A DNA stretch of 64,000 nt from Epiperipatus broadwayi (taxonomy: Eukaryota; Onychophora; Udeonychophora; Euonychophora; Peripatidae): NCBI GenBank assembly GCA_028023455.1, contig JAQFVV010000020.1, forward strand, positions 9,905,092-9,969,091, given 5' to 3'. The position numbers and the translations under genes were made by a program. This document shows, one piece after another, positions 45,150 through 54,659 of this stretch (positions are counted from its first letter, which is position 1; every line of letters starts with the position of its first letter). The notes below the pieces were generated by a model, which was given only the letters and a program-made list of their open reading frames with translations, was not told the origin of the DNA and searched no databases.

Positions 45150-46868
45150 TTAAGAATGTTTTTTAAAGAAATCTTTCCAAATAGGAGGAAGTTTGCACGT
45201 ATCATCTCGCTTATTGATACAATCTGGCCTTTTAAGTATCTCAATGGCTTCTCTGATTTTGCATTGGTAGAGATTATCACATCTGGATATGATCCTGGTA
45301 CTAGAAAAATCTATTTTATGACCTGAATCTATAGTATGGAGTGAGAGTGCTGATGATGATGAGTGTTGTTTAACTGCATTAGCATGCTCATCTCTCCTAA
45401 CACTGATGCGACGATTACTCATACCTATGTAAGAAGCTTTACAATTTTTACATGAGATTTGATAGACACCATGAGATTCAAGAGGGATTGAATCCTTAGC
45501 TTGTTATTATATTGTGATCTTTATGAGCAGAAAATCTGTATCTATATTATAGCTTTTAATATATCCGATACTGTCTGTAGTTCCTTTTACATAGACACAA
45601 ACCTAATAGTGACTTATCACTTTTTTCTATTTTCTATTTTGGGCTTGAAATAAGGCTTTTTTTATAAATTTGTAATTATAACTATTTGCTAATAAAACAC
45701 TATTAATATGATTTATTTCTTCTTTCAGATGTGTGTCATCTGAAAGGTTAATTGCTCTATTTAAAAGAGTTTTGGCTACAGAAACTATCTGAGTTGGTGA
45801 TGATGAGAATGGAAATGTAAATATCTGTCTGTGTGTGATCCTTTCTGTAAATAGAAAAAGATAAATATTTGGGTCTGGTGACTAGAACATCAAGAAAAGG
45901 AGTTTTATCGACTCGTCTCCATAAATTTAATATGAGGCAATTATTTAAATGTAAGAAAAAAACTATGTATTTTTCCATGTTGCCATATGACAAAGATCTA
46001 GTATCTGACCAAATGAGAGTTTTAAAGATGATGATTCTAAAGCACGGTTTCTTATATTCCATGAATAAATCAGCTATTACTCTGAGATAGGGAGCATAGG
46101 AGTACCAAAAATTGTGTAATGTCTTGTATACAAATATGTATTTAAGAGACGTTTAATCAAAGCAAAAAGTTGGTAAATTGCAACGTTGGAGATATATTTA
46201 AAGCTTCATCAATTGGAATGTTTGAAACAGACGACATCAAAACGAGAACTAGCATTAATTTTAAACTTTTTAAAACAAAAAAATGAAGAGAGTTTAATAT
46301 ATGATTTAATAGATGGGAGAGGTAATGAAATCGATAGTATCTAGATAAAATAGAGTTGGAGAACCTATGCACTTACTATTGGAAAGGGGTACTGGTTTGT
46401 GAATTTTGAAGTCCATAAATTTTGGACAGAACAATTTTTCACGGGGATTATTTTTTTTTATCTCTGTTTCAATAGGTGATTTATTAATAATAGCTTTTGT
46501 TTTTTCAAATTAACTTTTGATGTTTTAGTTTTATCACTAAGCAGATCTAAATTTATTATGGTAAAGTCACGATCCATACAACGGCATTATCAGCGAACAA
46601 CATGATTGTCCGATTTTATATTATTTAGCTTGTCTTTCTTTCTTTGAAAAATTATTTTTAGGAGCTTAGCTTTTTAAAAATTACAAATCAGCCTAGCTAA
46701 ATCAGCCGATGTAGAATCAATTTTATCAAGAGCGATTCAACATTACAGACAATTCTCAAGTATCGGGAGGTGTTAAGCAAAATTGAAACTTTTCTAAAAC
46801 CGAATTCATCTGTAGAGGGTTTCGAGAAACGGTTTTTGATTTGGATACATAGTTTGGGGATTGTGTTC
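45150..46868 (-). pseudogene. PLE reverse transcriptase/GIY-YIG, left arm, broken
   Basis: Minus-strand remnant. The 3' part (45150-45422) keeps the endonuclease after the YIG block: SYIGMSNRRISVRRDEH, then SGHKIDFSSTRI and the carboxy end LPPIWKDFFKKHS before TAA. The middle (45757-46062) contains PFLDVLVTR, the strand after RT motif C, and a damaged motif C (SDTRSLSYGN out of frame). Upstream parts are recognisable only against the other arm. Many frameshifts and stops; not functional. Confidence 0.75.
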
Positions 46869-46969
46869 AATTGATTTGAATTTTTTTTTGTTTGCTGTTA
46901 CCATTCCGAATCTTTAAATGATCGAAAACTTGTACAGCAAAGCAAAAGAAAAATTGCAATGCTAATTAG

Positions 46970-48776
46970 AACACAATCCCCAAACTGATCCAAATCAAAA
47001 CCGTTTACAATTTATCTAAGAAAGCCTCACAGATGAAATTCGGTTTTAGAAAAAGGTTTCAATTTTGCTTTAACACCTTCCCGGATACCTTTGAGAAATT
47101 GTCTGTAATGTTGAATCGCTTGATAAAATTGATTCACATGGCTGATTTAGCTAGGCTGATTTGTAATATTTTAAAAAAGCTAAGCTTCCTAAAAAATTTT
47201 CAAAGAAAGAGACAAGCTTAAATAATAAAAATCGGACAAATCAATGTGACTCCGCTGATAAAGTTAATGCCACGTTGAATGGATCGTGACATTTACCATA
47301 ATAAATTTAGACTGCTTAGTGATAAAACTTATAAACTATCAAAAGAGACAACTACATATTTGGAAAAACAACAAAGCAATTAATAAACACCTATTGAAAC
47401 AGAGATAAAAAATAAAATAACCTCGTGAAAATCTTGGCTGTCCAAAATTATGGACTTCCAAAATCACAAACCAGAACCCTCTTCTCCAATAGAGGCAAGG
47501 TCTCCAACTCAATTTTATCTAGATACTTATCGAATTTCATTAAACCTACAATCCCATCTATTAAATCATATATTAAAAACTCTCTTCATTTTATTTCTGT
47601 TTTAAAAGTTTAAAAATTAATGCTAGTACATCTGGTCAGTTTTGATGTCGTGTCTTTGTTTACAAACATTCCAATTGATGAGCTTTAAATATAACTCACA
47701 ACGTTGCATTTACCAGACTATAGCTTTGATTAAACATTGTCTCTTAAAACATATTTTGATACAATGGACAGCATTACAGACAAGTTTTTGGTACTCCTAT
47801 GGGCTCACCTATCTCAGGGTAATAGCTGATTTATTCATGGAATATAAGAAACTGTGCTTTAGAATCATCACTTTAAAACCTCTCATTTGGCTCAGATACA
47901 TAGATGACACTTTTGTCATATGGCAACATGGAAAAATACATTAGATGATTTTTTCTTACATTTAAATAATATGCATCTATATTAAATTTACAATGGAGAC
48001 GGTCTGATGGAAAACTCCTTTCTTGATGTTCTAGTCACCAGAACACCAAATAGTTTATTTTTCATTTACAGAAAGGATACACACACAGACAGATATTTAC
48101 ATTTACATTCTCATCATCACCCAACTCAGATAGTTTCTGAGCCAAAACTCTTTTAAATAGAGCATTAACCTTTCAGATGACACACATCTGAAAGAAGAAA
48201 TAAATCATATTAATAGTGTTTTATTAGCAAATAGTTATAATTACAAATTTATAAAAAAGCCTTATTTCAAGCCCAAAATAGACAAAATAGGAAACAAAAG
48301 AGATAAGTCACTATTAGGATTTGTGTTCCATATGTAAAAGGAACTACAGACAGATCGGACGTATATTAAAACGCTAAATATAGATACAGCATTTTCGCTC
48401 ATCAAAAGATCAGCAATATAATAACCAAGCCTAAGGATTCAATCCTCTTGAATCTCATGGTGTCTATTAAATCTCATGTAAAAATTGTAAAGCTTCTTAC
48501 ATAGGTATGAGTAATCGTCGCATCAGTGTTAGGAGAGATGACATGCTAATGCAGTTAAACAACACTATCATCATCAGCACTCTCACTCCATACTATAGAT
48601 TCAGGTCATAAAATAGATTTTCTAGTACCAGGATCATATCCAGATGTGATAATCTCTACCAATGCAAAATCAGAGAAGCCATTGAGATACTTAAAAGGCC
48701 AGATTGTATCAATAAGCGAGATGATACGTGCAAACTTCCTCTTATTTGGAAAGATTTGTTTAAAAAACATTCTTAA
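46970..48776 (+). pseudogene. PLE reverse transcriptase/GIY-YIG, right arm, broken
   Basis: Plus-strand remnant read across several frames. In order: N-terminal region (from ~47033), a YGLPKSQT-like stretch (~47445), SNSILSRYLSNFIKPT (~47500), motif A SFDVVSLFTNIPID (~47638), the motif B region (GTPMGSP-like, ~47793, out of frame), motif C RYIDDTFVIWQHG (~47895), PFLDVLVTR (~48020), and the GIY-YIG part (SYIGMSNRRISVR, ~48495) ending at TAA 48774-48776. The catalytic Asp residues are readable but stops and shifts separate the blocks. Family assignment is secure; subfamily is not. Confidence 0.8.
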
Positions 48777-48870
48777 ATTTAACATTTTTGCTATTGGTGG
48801 GATTTTTAATGTTTTATTCAAACCAGTGATTGTAGCGCCTCTACAACCGTCTTTCTACCTTTTTATAACT

Positions 48871-48904
48871 CTGTGGATGGCTTGTGTGACCAAGTCGAAA
48901 CGTC
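48871..48904 (+). ncRNA. hammerhead-like core in PLE 3' tail, right arm
   Basis: CTGTGGA (48871-48877), hairpin GGCTTG-TGTGAC-CAAGTC (six possible pairs with one G-U), GAAA (48897-48900), C, GTC (48902-48904), then AGT that can pair with ACT just before the core. Identical core substitution (U for A at position 6) to the left arm, so the change predates the palindrome or is tolerated. Confidence 0.45.
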
Positions 48905-49227
48905 AGTAAATTGATATTAAAAGTTTTTAACACGGATGAACCCGCAAAATATGTATTTTATATATATATATCAAATCAAAACTACCCCAAATCCAAAATT
49001 AAACCAGACCAGCATAAAAATAATATTAAAACACAACCTAAGGTTTCACTGCTACAAGCAGACTTCTCAAGTGTAAAGAACTACAAAAAAACCACACATT
49101 ATACATACTATTAAAAACTACCCACAAATCCATTCACTTCCCATCCACCCTTAATATTAAAAGAACTCTTAAATAAGTTAATTGCTTCAGAATAATAAAT
49201 TTTCAATAATAAAGACTCTTTAATTCT

Positions 49228-50060
49228 TCATTTGATTTCATTTCTCTCAAAGAAGACAACCTTAGCTTCATCAAAATCAATAGTGTGGCCTGTATCTTTT
49301 TCATGGACATACAAAGCAGAACTAAGATATCTATTTTTAACTCTACTTTTATGAACCTTTATTCTTTCATTTAAACTCAAACTACTCTGACCTATGTAAA
49401 CCTTCTTACAAAATAAACAAGGAATAAAATATACCACACCAGGAATAGTCTTTCTATCAAAAACTTCTTTTGTATTATTTAATAAATTATTCAATGTAAC
49501 ACCCCTTTTCCAAGCAATTTTCTTATTTCCAAACAATTTACTATTTCTACACACAATTTTATAAGAAGACAATTTAAATGGCAAAGAAATAAAATCATAT
49601 TTTTCTTTAACCTTTACATCCTTACAAATATTACTATTAAATAAAATACTTTTAACAAATTTATCAGAGTATCCAACACTCAAATAATCTTTATAAAATT
49701 GATATTTCTGAAACAAAGCTACCCCACTAGAATTATTTAATTTAATATTCCTATGACAATAATTCCTTAAAGCAGCTACTTTATGAGATACAGACTGATA
49801 GCTATCAGGTTTAATTATAGATCTTAATTCTTTACTTTTAACTAAATGACTGCACAATAAAACAATTAGTTTCTATATTTCTAATCACCAAAAGATCTAA
49901 AAATTTTAACTTACCAAAATCTAACCCCCCTCCTTCTAACACAAATTTTATAGAAGGATCAAAACAATTAAACTCATTTACAAATTCCTTCAATTTATCA
50001 TTCTCAACTACAAATAAACAATCATCAACATATCTGACAAATAATTTTACATATAAACAA
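49228..50060 (-). pseudogene. inverted partial copy of PLE carboxy-terminal coding region
   Basis: Minus-strand sequence identical, over its last 208 codons, to the carboxy terminus of the forward PLE protein, including VVYFIPCLFC, VYIGQS and ending FFERNEIK. The coding similarity continues to the YVDD motif region at ~50030, where the arm ends. One extra T near 49860 breaks the frame in this arm. It lacks the reverse transcriptase palm and has no start of its own. Confidence 0.85.
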
Positions 50061-50062
50061 AT

Positions 50063-50386
50063 AAAGTTTATTGTAGTGATAAAGGGTATGAGAATAAGGT
50101 TTCTGAGGATAGAGTTGTTAATCTTACGGATTTCAAGTTAAATGATAGAGAATTAGATATTCTTGGTAAAGGCCCTAATTTTGTTCCATTTCATTCAAAA
50201 AATATAGTTTTTGATACAATTTCGTCTATTGAATCTAGTAATTTGAGTGATGAGCAGAAAGTTGGTATTCAATCGATTTTGAATAAAAGTTTAAAAAGGA
50301 AAGAAAAATTTGTTATTAATCCTGCTGAGATTAAACATCTTAAAAATAGGTTAATTGCTAATGATGTATATCATTTCTCGTGAAGA
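50063..50386 (+). pseudogene. PLE protein, N-terminal piece in another frame
   Basis: Open from the arm junction to a TGA at 50384-50386. It holds the conserved PLE N-terminal signature RELDILGKGPNFVP (about 50150-50190) followed by KVGIQSILNKS and INPAEIKHLK. It continues in the next frame at 50355 (reading on as REDKAGRFVIMK), so a one-base shift separates it from the main frame. The beginning of the protein is missing, cut exactly where the inverted arm joins. Confidence 0.75.
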
Positions 50387-51911
50387 CAAAGCTGGTAGGT
50401 TTGTTATTATGAAAGGAGATGATTTCAAAGAGAAAATGGATAGAGAATTAAATAATGGTAAATATATGTTGTTAAATAAAAATCCAGGTAATTTGATTAA
50501 AAGAAAATTGATAGATATTATGAAGAAAATGGTTAATTTAAATTTTTTTAATACAGTAGATTATTTAAAATGCTATCCTAATGATTTTACATCAGCTAAG
50601 ATGTTTGTGAATATTAAAACTCATAAAGATGGTTTTCCTTTAAGATTTATTTTTGATTTTACAGGTAGTGTTGTAGAGGGTATTTCTAGATTCTTGGATA
50701 ATTTTTTAAAACTATTTGTTGATTATGGTCAGTACACAGTTTCTTCTTCTTTTGAGGCTTTTGATAAGATTAATAATTTTAAAATGGAAAGTAATTGGGT
50801 ATTTGGAAGTTTAGATATTGAAAATATGTATCAGTCTGTTAATAGGTTAAGCAGTATTGATGTTCTTTTGTCTGTATTGATTAAGAAAAGTTCTTTATCA
50901 AAAAATAAAATTAAGGTAATTAAAGATTTGCTTTTGTTATTGGAAGATTCTATGTATTTTACTTATAGAGGTAATTTTTATAAGATTAAGGAAGGGTGGA
51001 TAATAGGTTATATTATTTCTCCTTTAGTATGTTCAGTTTATATTAGTTTTATGGAAGAGGAAATTATTATTAAAAAGAATTGTTTATATGTAAAATTATT
51101 TGTCAGATATGTTGATGATTGTTTATTTGTAGTTGAGAATGATAAATTGAAGGAATTTGTAAATGAGTTTAATTGTTTTGATCCTTCTATAAAATTTGTG
51201 TTAGAAGGAGGGGGGTTAGATTTTGGTAAGTTAAAATTTTTAGATCTTTTGGTGATTAGAAATATAGAAACTAATTGTTTATTGTGCAGTCATTTAGTTA
51301 AAAGTAAAGAATTAAGATCTATAATTAAACCTGATAGCTATCAGTCTGTATCTCATAAAGTAGCTGCTTTAAGGAATTATTGTCATAGGAATATTAAATT
51401 AAATAATTCTAGTGGGGTAGCTTTGTTTCAGAAATATCAATTTTATAAAGATTATTTGAGTGTTGGATACTCTGATAAATTTGTTAAAAGTATTTTATTT
51501 AATAGTAATATTTGTAAGGATGTAAAGGTTAAAGAAAAATATGATTTTATTTCTTTGCCATTTAAATTGTCTTCTTATAAAATTGTGTGTAGAAATAGTA
51601 AATTGTTTGGAAATAAGAAAATTGCTTGGAAAAGGGGTGTTACATTGAATAATTTATTAAATAATACAAAAGAAGTTTTTGATAGAAAGACTATTCCTGG
51701 TGTGGTATATTTTATTCCTTGTTTATTTTGTAAGAAGGTTTACATAGGTCAGAGTAGTTTGAGTTTAAATGAAAGAATAAAGGTTCATAAAAGTAGAGTT
51801 AAAAATAGATATCTTAGTTCTGCTTTGTATGTCCATGAAAAAGATACAGGCCACACTATTGATTTTGATGAAGCTAAGGTTGTCTTCTTTGAGAGAAATG
51901 AAATCAAATGA
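50355..51911 (+). CDS. Penelope-like reverse transcriptase with GIY-YIG endonuclease (5'-truncated, frameshifted upstream)
   Basis: A 518-codon frame, by far the longest in the window. It begins inside the protein; the opening TTG is only a boundary of the open frame, and upstream coding lies in another frame at 50063-50386. Reverse transcriptase: IKTHKDGFPLRFI (87-99), motif A SLDIENMYQSV with Asp at 154, the motif B region GYIISPLVCSVY (218-229, lacking the common GSP), motif C RYVDDCLFVV (251-260, catalytic Asp pair 254-255), then KFLDLLVI. Endonuclease: VVYFIPCLFC (450-459, a CxxC pair), VYIGQS (462-467), R474, and His-rich VHEKDTGH (493-500), ending in TGA. It would copy RNA primed at a nicked target and cut DNA through GIY-YIG. 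The copy is A/T-rich and very well kept, suggesting recent activity, but it could not produce a complete protein. Confidence 0.85.
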   Translation: MLMMYIISREDKAGRFVIMKGDDFKEKMDRELNNGKYMLLNKNPGNLIKRKLIDIMKKMVNLNFFNTVDYLKCYPNDFTSAKMFVNIKTHKDGFPLRFIFDFTGSVVEGISRFLDNFLKLFVDYGQYTVSSSFEAFDKINNFKMESNWVFGSLDIENMYQSVNRLSSIDVLLSVLIKKSSLSKNKIKVIKDLLLLLEDSMYFTYRGNFYKIKEGWIIGYIISPLVCSVYISFMEEEIIIKKNCLYVKLFVRYVDDCLFVVENDKLKEFVNEFNCFDPSIKFVLEGGGLDFGKLKFLDLLVIRNIETNCLLCSHLVKSKELRSIIKPDSYQSVSHKVAALRNYCHRNIKLNNSSGVALFQKYQFYKDYLSVGYSDKFVKSILFNSNICKDVKVKEKYDFISLPFKLSSYKIVCRNSKLFGNKKIAWKRGVTLNNLLNNTKEVFDRKTIPGVVYFIPCLFCKKVYIGQSSLSLNERIKVHKSRVKNRYLSSALYVHEKDTGHTIDFDEAKVVFFERNEIK

Positions 51912-52169
51912 AGAATTAAAGAGTCTTTATTATTGAAAATTTATTATTCTGAAGCAATTAACTTATTTAAGAGTTCTTTTAATATTAAGGGTGGATGGGA
52001 AGTGAATGGATTTGTGGGTAGTTTTTAATAGTATATATAATGTGTGGTTTTTTTGTAGTTCTTTACACTTGAGAAGTCTGCTTGTAGCAGTGAAACCTTA
52101 GGTTGTGTTTTAATATTATTTTTAGGCTGGTCTGGTTTAATTTTTGATTTGGGATAGTTTTGATTTTAT

Positions 52170-52790
52170 ATTGACTAGTTTAGCTTTATGCTTGTAATGG
52201 TTATATATATATATATATTGAAAGAAAGTGAAAGATAAGGAAAAAGTTACTGCCGGTTCTATAATCATGAATAAAAATCAGGAACCTGGTATTATGTTCA
52301 CTGAAAATGATGAATTTACACATTCAAAAATATTCAGATACTAATTTAGATATTTATAATTTATTTAAATGAGTAGAAGACAGATCAATGTAAAAAGTAA
52401 GATCTTAACAATGCATAATAAAGATCATATTTATTTTGATTACTTTTTAATTTACTCATACTGTTTCATGCAAATATTATTTGTTTTTTCAAATAAGTTA
52501 AAAATAATAAATTTAGCAGCAGCAATCCAGAGATATAAATTAAGCATGAATAATCGATGTTTGTCAGATCTCAAGATTAAAGTGATTTCTGTATATTGAT
52601 CTTCAATAGGAAATATTATTTTGCATACAGATATGCAGAAAATGGTTAAATGCTATCAAACTAATGGATTAGAAATTTTGAATACTAATATCATTTAGAG
52701 TTTTTTTGCTTCACAGCAAGTACATAACCCCATGTACTTGTGTGTGAAGATAGATGTTATCAATAAGTAATAGAAATTAAGATGGTGGAA
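52170..52790. other. (TA)n at 52202-52219, then AT-rich DNA
   Basis: Microsatellite at the PLE 3' flank. Beyond it a short inverted phrase (AAGTACATAACC / CATGTACTTGTG near 52720-52750) and nothing more. Confidence 0.45.
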
Positions 52791-52793
52791 TGA

Positions 52794-53177
52794 TGTTATG
52801 TCAGAGGTCCCCAACCCTGTGCCTGTGGGCACCATGGTGCCCGCAGACTATTTTATGTGTGCCCGTCGCTATCCGAACACAATAAAAAATTATTTATCTG
52901 ATACAAATAAATTTAATTTTTTAATTTTTTTATAAATTATTGTATTATATTGTAATCAAATTGTAGCGCATACTATACTTTTACAGCGTAAAAATATAAA
53001 CATTAATTATATGTTAAAATTTTATTTTTGAAATAATTATTTTTTTGTACATTATGTGTATTATTAACAATATCTAACTATAAATTTACATTGAAAAAAT
53101 AAATTGTGCCCGCCACCTGGCCGGTATTATAGAATGTGCTCTTAAGTGCAAAAAGGTTGGGGACCCCTGAGTTATGT
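52794..53177 (+). mobile_element. non-autonomous hAT element, copy 2
   Basis: 368-bp element (52802-53169) with 8-bp TSD TGTTATGT / AGTTATGT (one mismatch). Ends CAGAGGTCCCCAACC / GGTTGGGGACCCCTG. Internal sequence matches copies 1 and 3 (GGGCACCATGGTGCCCG, ATTATTTATCTGATACAAAT, TTTTACAGCGTAAAAATAT). It has only one of the ~34-bp modules that the other copies carry twice. Confidence 0.9.
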
Positions 53178-53260
53178 AATCTGCATATTCTTGACTATCT
53201 TGTATAATCTCTATGTAAATATTTTTATTTATATAGCGCGATGTTTTTATAAATTATAAT

Positions 53261-53334
53261 AATAACGTAGCTTACACCATGGCACACGTGTTCCATCTGC
53301 AAAGCGCATGCGCCGTGGTGTAAGCTACATTATT
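53261..53334. repeat. 74-bp GC-rich hairpin
   Basis: AATAACGTAGCTTACACCAT (53261-53280) pairs with ATGTAGCTTACACCACGGC read inversely (53312-53334), about 30 bp per arm in all, with a small loop containing TTCCATCTGC and GCGCATGC. GC and CpG content stand out sharply from the flanks. Possibly a very small MITE or a structured RNA. No second copy in the window. Confidence 0.55.
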
Positions 53335-53339
53335 TTATT

Positions 53340-54240
53340 TTTTTTTAGAAAAGCACATTTAAATGAAATCTAATTTTAGATTAATCTTGTTTTAAATAAA
53401 GGTTTTTGTTTTTTTTTAAATTAAAATTTCAGATAATATTGTACATTTATTTTTAAAAGGAATTAAAATTATGAATTGATAAAAATTAAATATAAGGATT
53501 ATTAACTAATTTTATATTTACAAATATTAATTCAGTATTAGCATGATTAATTAATAAATTAAAAATCAAAATATGTAAATACAAATCATAAACTGAACGC
53601 CCATTGTAGTATGACAGCTTCCCACCGTACTGGTTAATAATATCTTATTACTATTTGTTTTTTTTTACAATCGGTATATCAGTACTTCTCTAACTAATTC
53701 AAAATAATATGGGATTTTTATCTCTATTTGAACTTTTACCTCTAGAACGAACTTATCTAACTTTAAATAATCCAAAGACTGCATTGAAAAATAAATATTT
53801 ACCTGAAAGCCACATTCAAGTTTTTATTGAAATGGTAGACAAAATACAATAATTGTTTATAATTAAAAAAAAATGGAATTGAATGCTTATTAGATATTTT
53901 AATTCTATCTCTAATTGATAACCTTTAATTCTATCCCTAATTGACAAACTTGATGTTATTTTTTCACTTTAAAAATATCAAAACCTCTGGGCAGGCAACA
54001 CAATTATATCAATTGCAGGCAGAATGTGTCAGTATTTTAGACAACTCTGCTCTAGATAATAACAGCTACATAACATTTTCTGCTAGTAGTGAATGGTTAG
54101 GAAAAGATGATTATAACCGAACTACTTGAAAAAAAAGGTCTTAAAACTGTTTGTGTTTTGAAGTTCTAAAGTTCCCCCCAATCCACATTCAACCTTAGGT
54201 CATAGGCATGATAAATGGATAAACAAACTACTGTGACATA
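53340..54240. other. AT-rich DNA, weak plus-strand coding hint
   Basis: 53999-54129 is open on the plus strand after CTCTGGGCAG, reading QAECVSILDNSALDNN then SSEWLGKDDYNRTT and a stop. The acceptor tract is poor. It could be a terminal exon or chance. Confidence 0.25.
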
Positions 54241-54242
54241 AC

Positions 54243-54656
54243 CCCTACAACAGGGGTCCCCAACCCTATGCCCGTGGGCACCATGGCGCCCGCAGACCAT
54301 TTTACGTGTGCCCGCCGTTATCTGAACACGATAAAAAATTATTTATCTGATACAAATAAATTTCATTTTTAAAATTTCTTATAAATTATTATATTATATT
54401 GTAATCAAATTGTAGGGCATACTATACTTTTACAGCGTAAAAATATAAACGTTAATTATATGTTAAAATTTTATTTTTGAAATAAATATTTTTTTGTACA
54501 TTATGTGTATTATTAATGATATCCAACTATAAATTTACATTGAAAAAATAAATGTGCCCACCATCTGATTGGAAAAAATAAATGGTGCCCGCCACCTGGC
54601 CGGTATTATAGAATGTGCTCTTAAGTGCAAAAAGGTTGGGGACCCCTGCCCTACAA
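54243..54656 (+). mobile_element. non-autonomous hAT element, copy 3
   Basis: 398-bp element (54251-54648) with perfect TSD CCCTACAA (54243-54250 and 54649-54656). Perfect 15-bp terminal inverted repeat CAGGGGTCCCCAACC. Shares the duplicated ~34-bp module with copy 1 (GCCCACCATCTGATTGG then GCCCGCCACCTGGCCGG). Same orientation as copy 2, ~1.1 kb away, but its own TSD shows an independent insertion. Confidence 0.92.
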
Positions 54657-54659
54657 GAA

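Larger units (their letters stand above)
44957..48966. mobile_element. Penelope-like element palindrome (decayed, head-to-head)
   Basis: Two copies of one PLE face outwards from a centre near 46919: left arm 44957-46868 (coding on minus) and right arm 46970-48966 (coding on plus), with a ~100-bp centre that still shows degenerate symmetry. Outer ends share CGGATGAACCCGCAAAATAT and its inverse. Each arm spans from N-terminal coding sequence through reverse transcriptase and GIY-YIG to a short 3' tail. Different indels in the two arms show that they have evolved separately for some time. The right end touches the next PLE through a (TA)n tract. Confidence 0.85.
48971..52168 (+). mobile_element. 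younger Penelope-like element with inverted 1.09-kb arm
   Basis: The element consists of an inverted copy of its own 3' end (48971-50060) joined at 50060/50061 to a 5'-truncated forward copy (50061-52168). The inverted arm corresponds to 51080-52168 almost base for base; the only difference noticed is one extra T near 49860, so the two were copied together recently. An inverted, truncated copy at the 5' side is a known PLE arrangement (pseudo-LTR). Both ends lie at A/T dinucleotide tracts, so no TSD can be recognised. Confidence 0.85.

Noticed and set aside
45105-45326. Plus-strand frame opposite the PLE endonuclease
   Set aside because: Antisense shadow of the minus-strand GIY-YIG remnant; the same shadow exists in the other arm at 48606-48821.
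50355-51911. Retroviral or LTR-retrotransposon polymerase
   Set aside because: The RT is joined to a GIY-YIG endonuclease and has the PLE N-terminal signature; no protease, RNase H, integrase, gag or LTRs.
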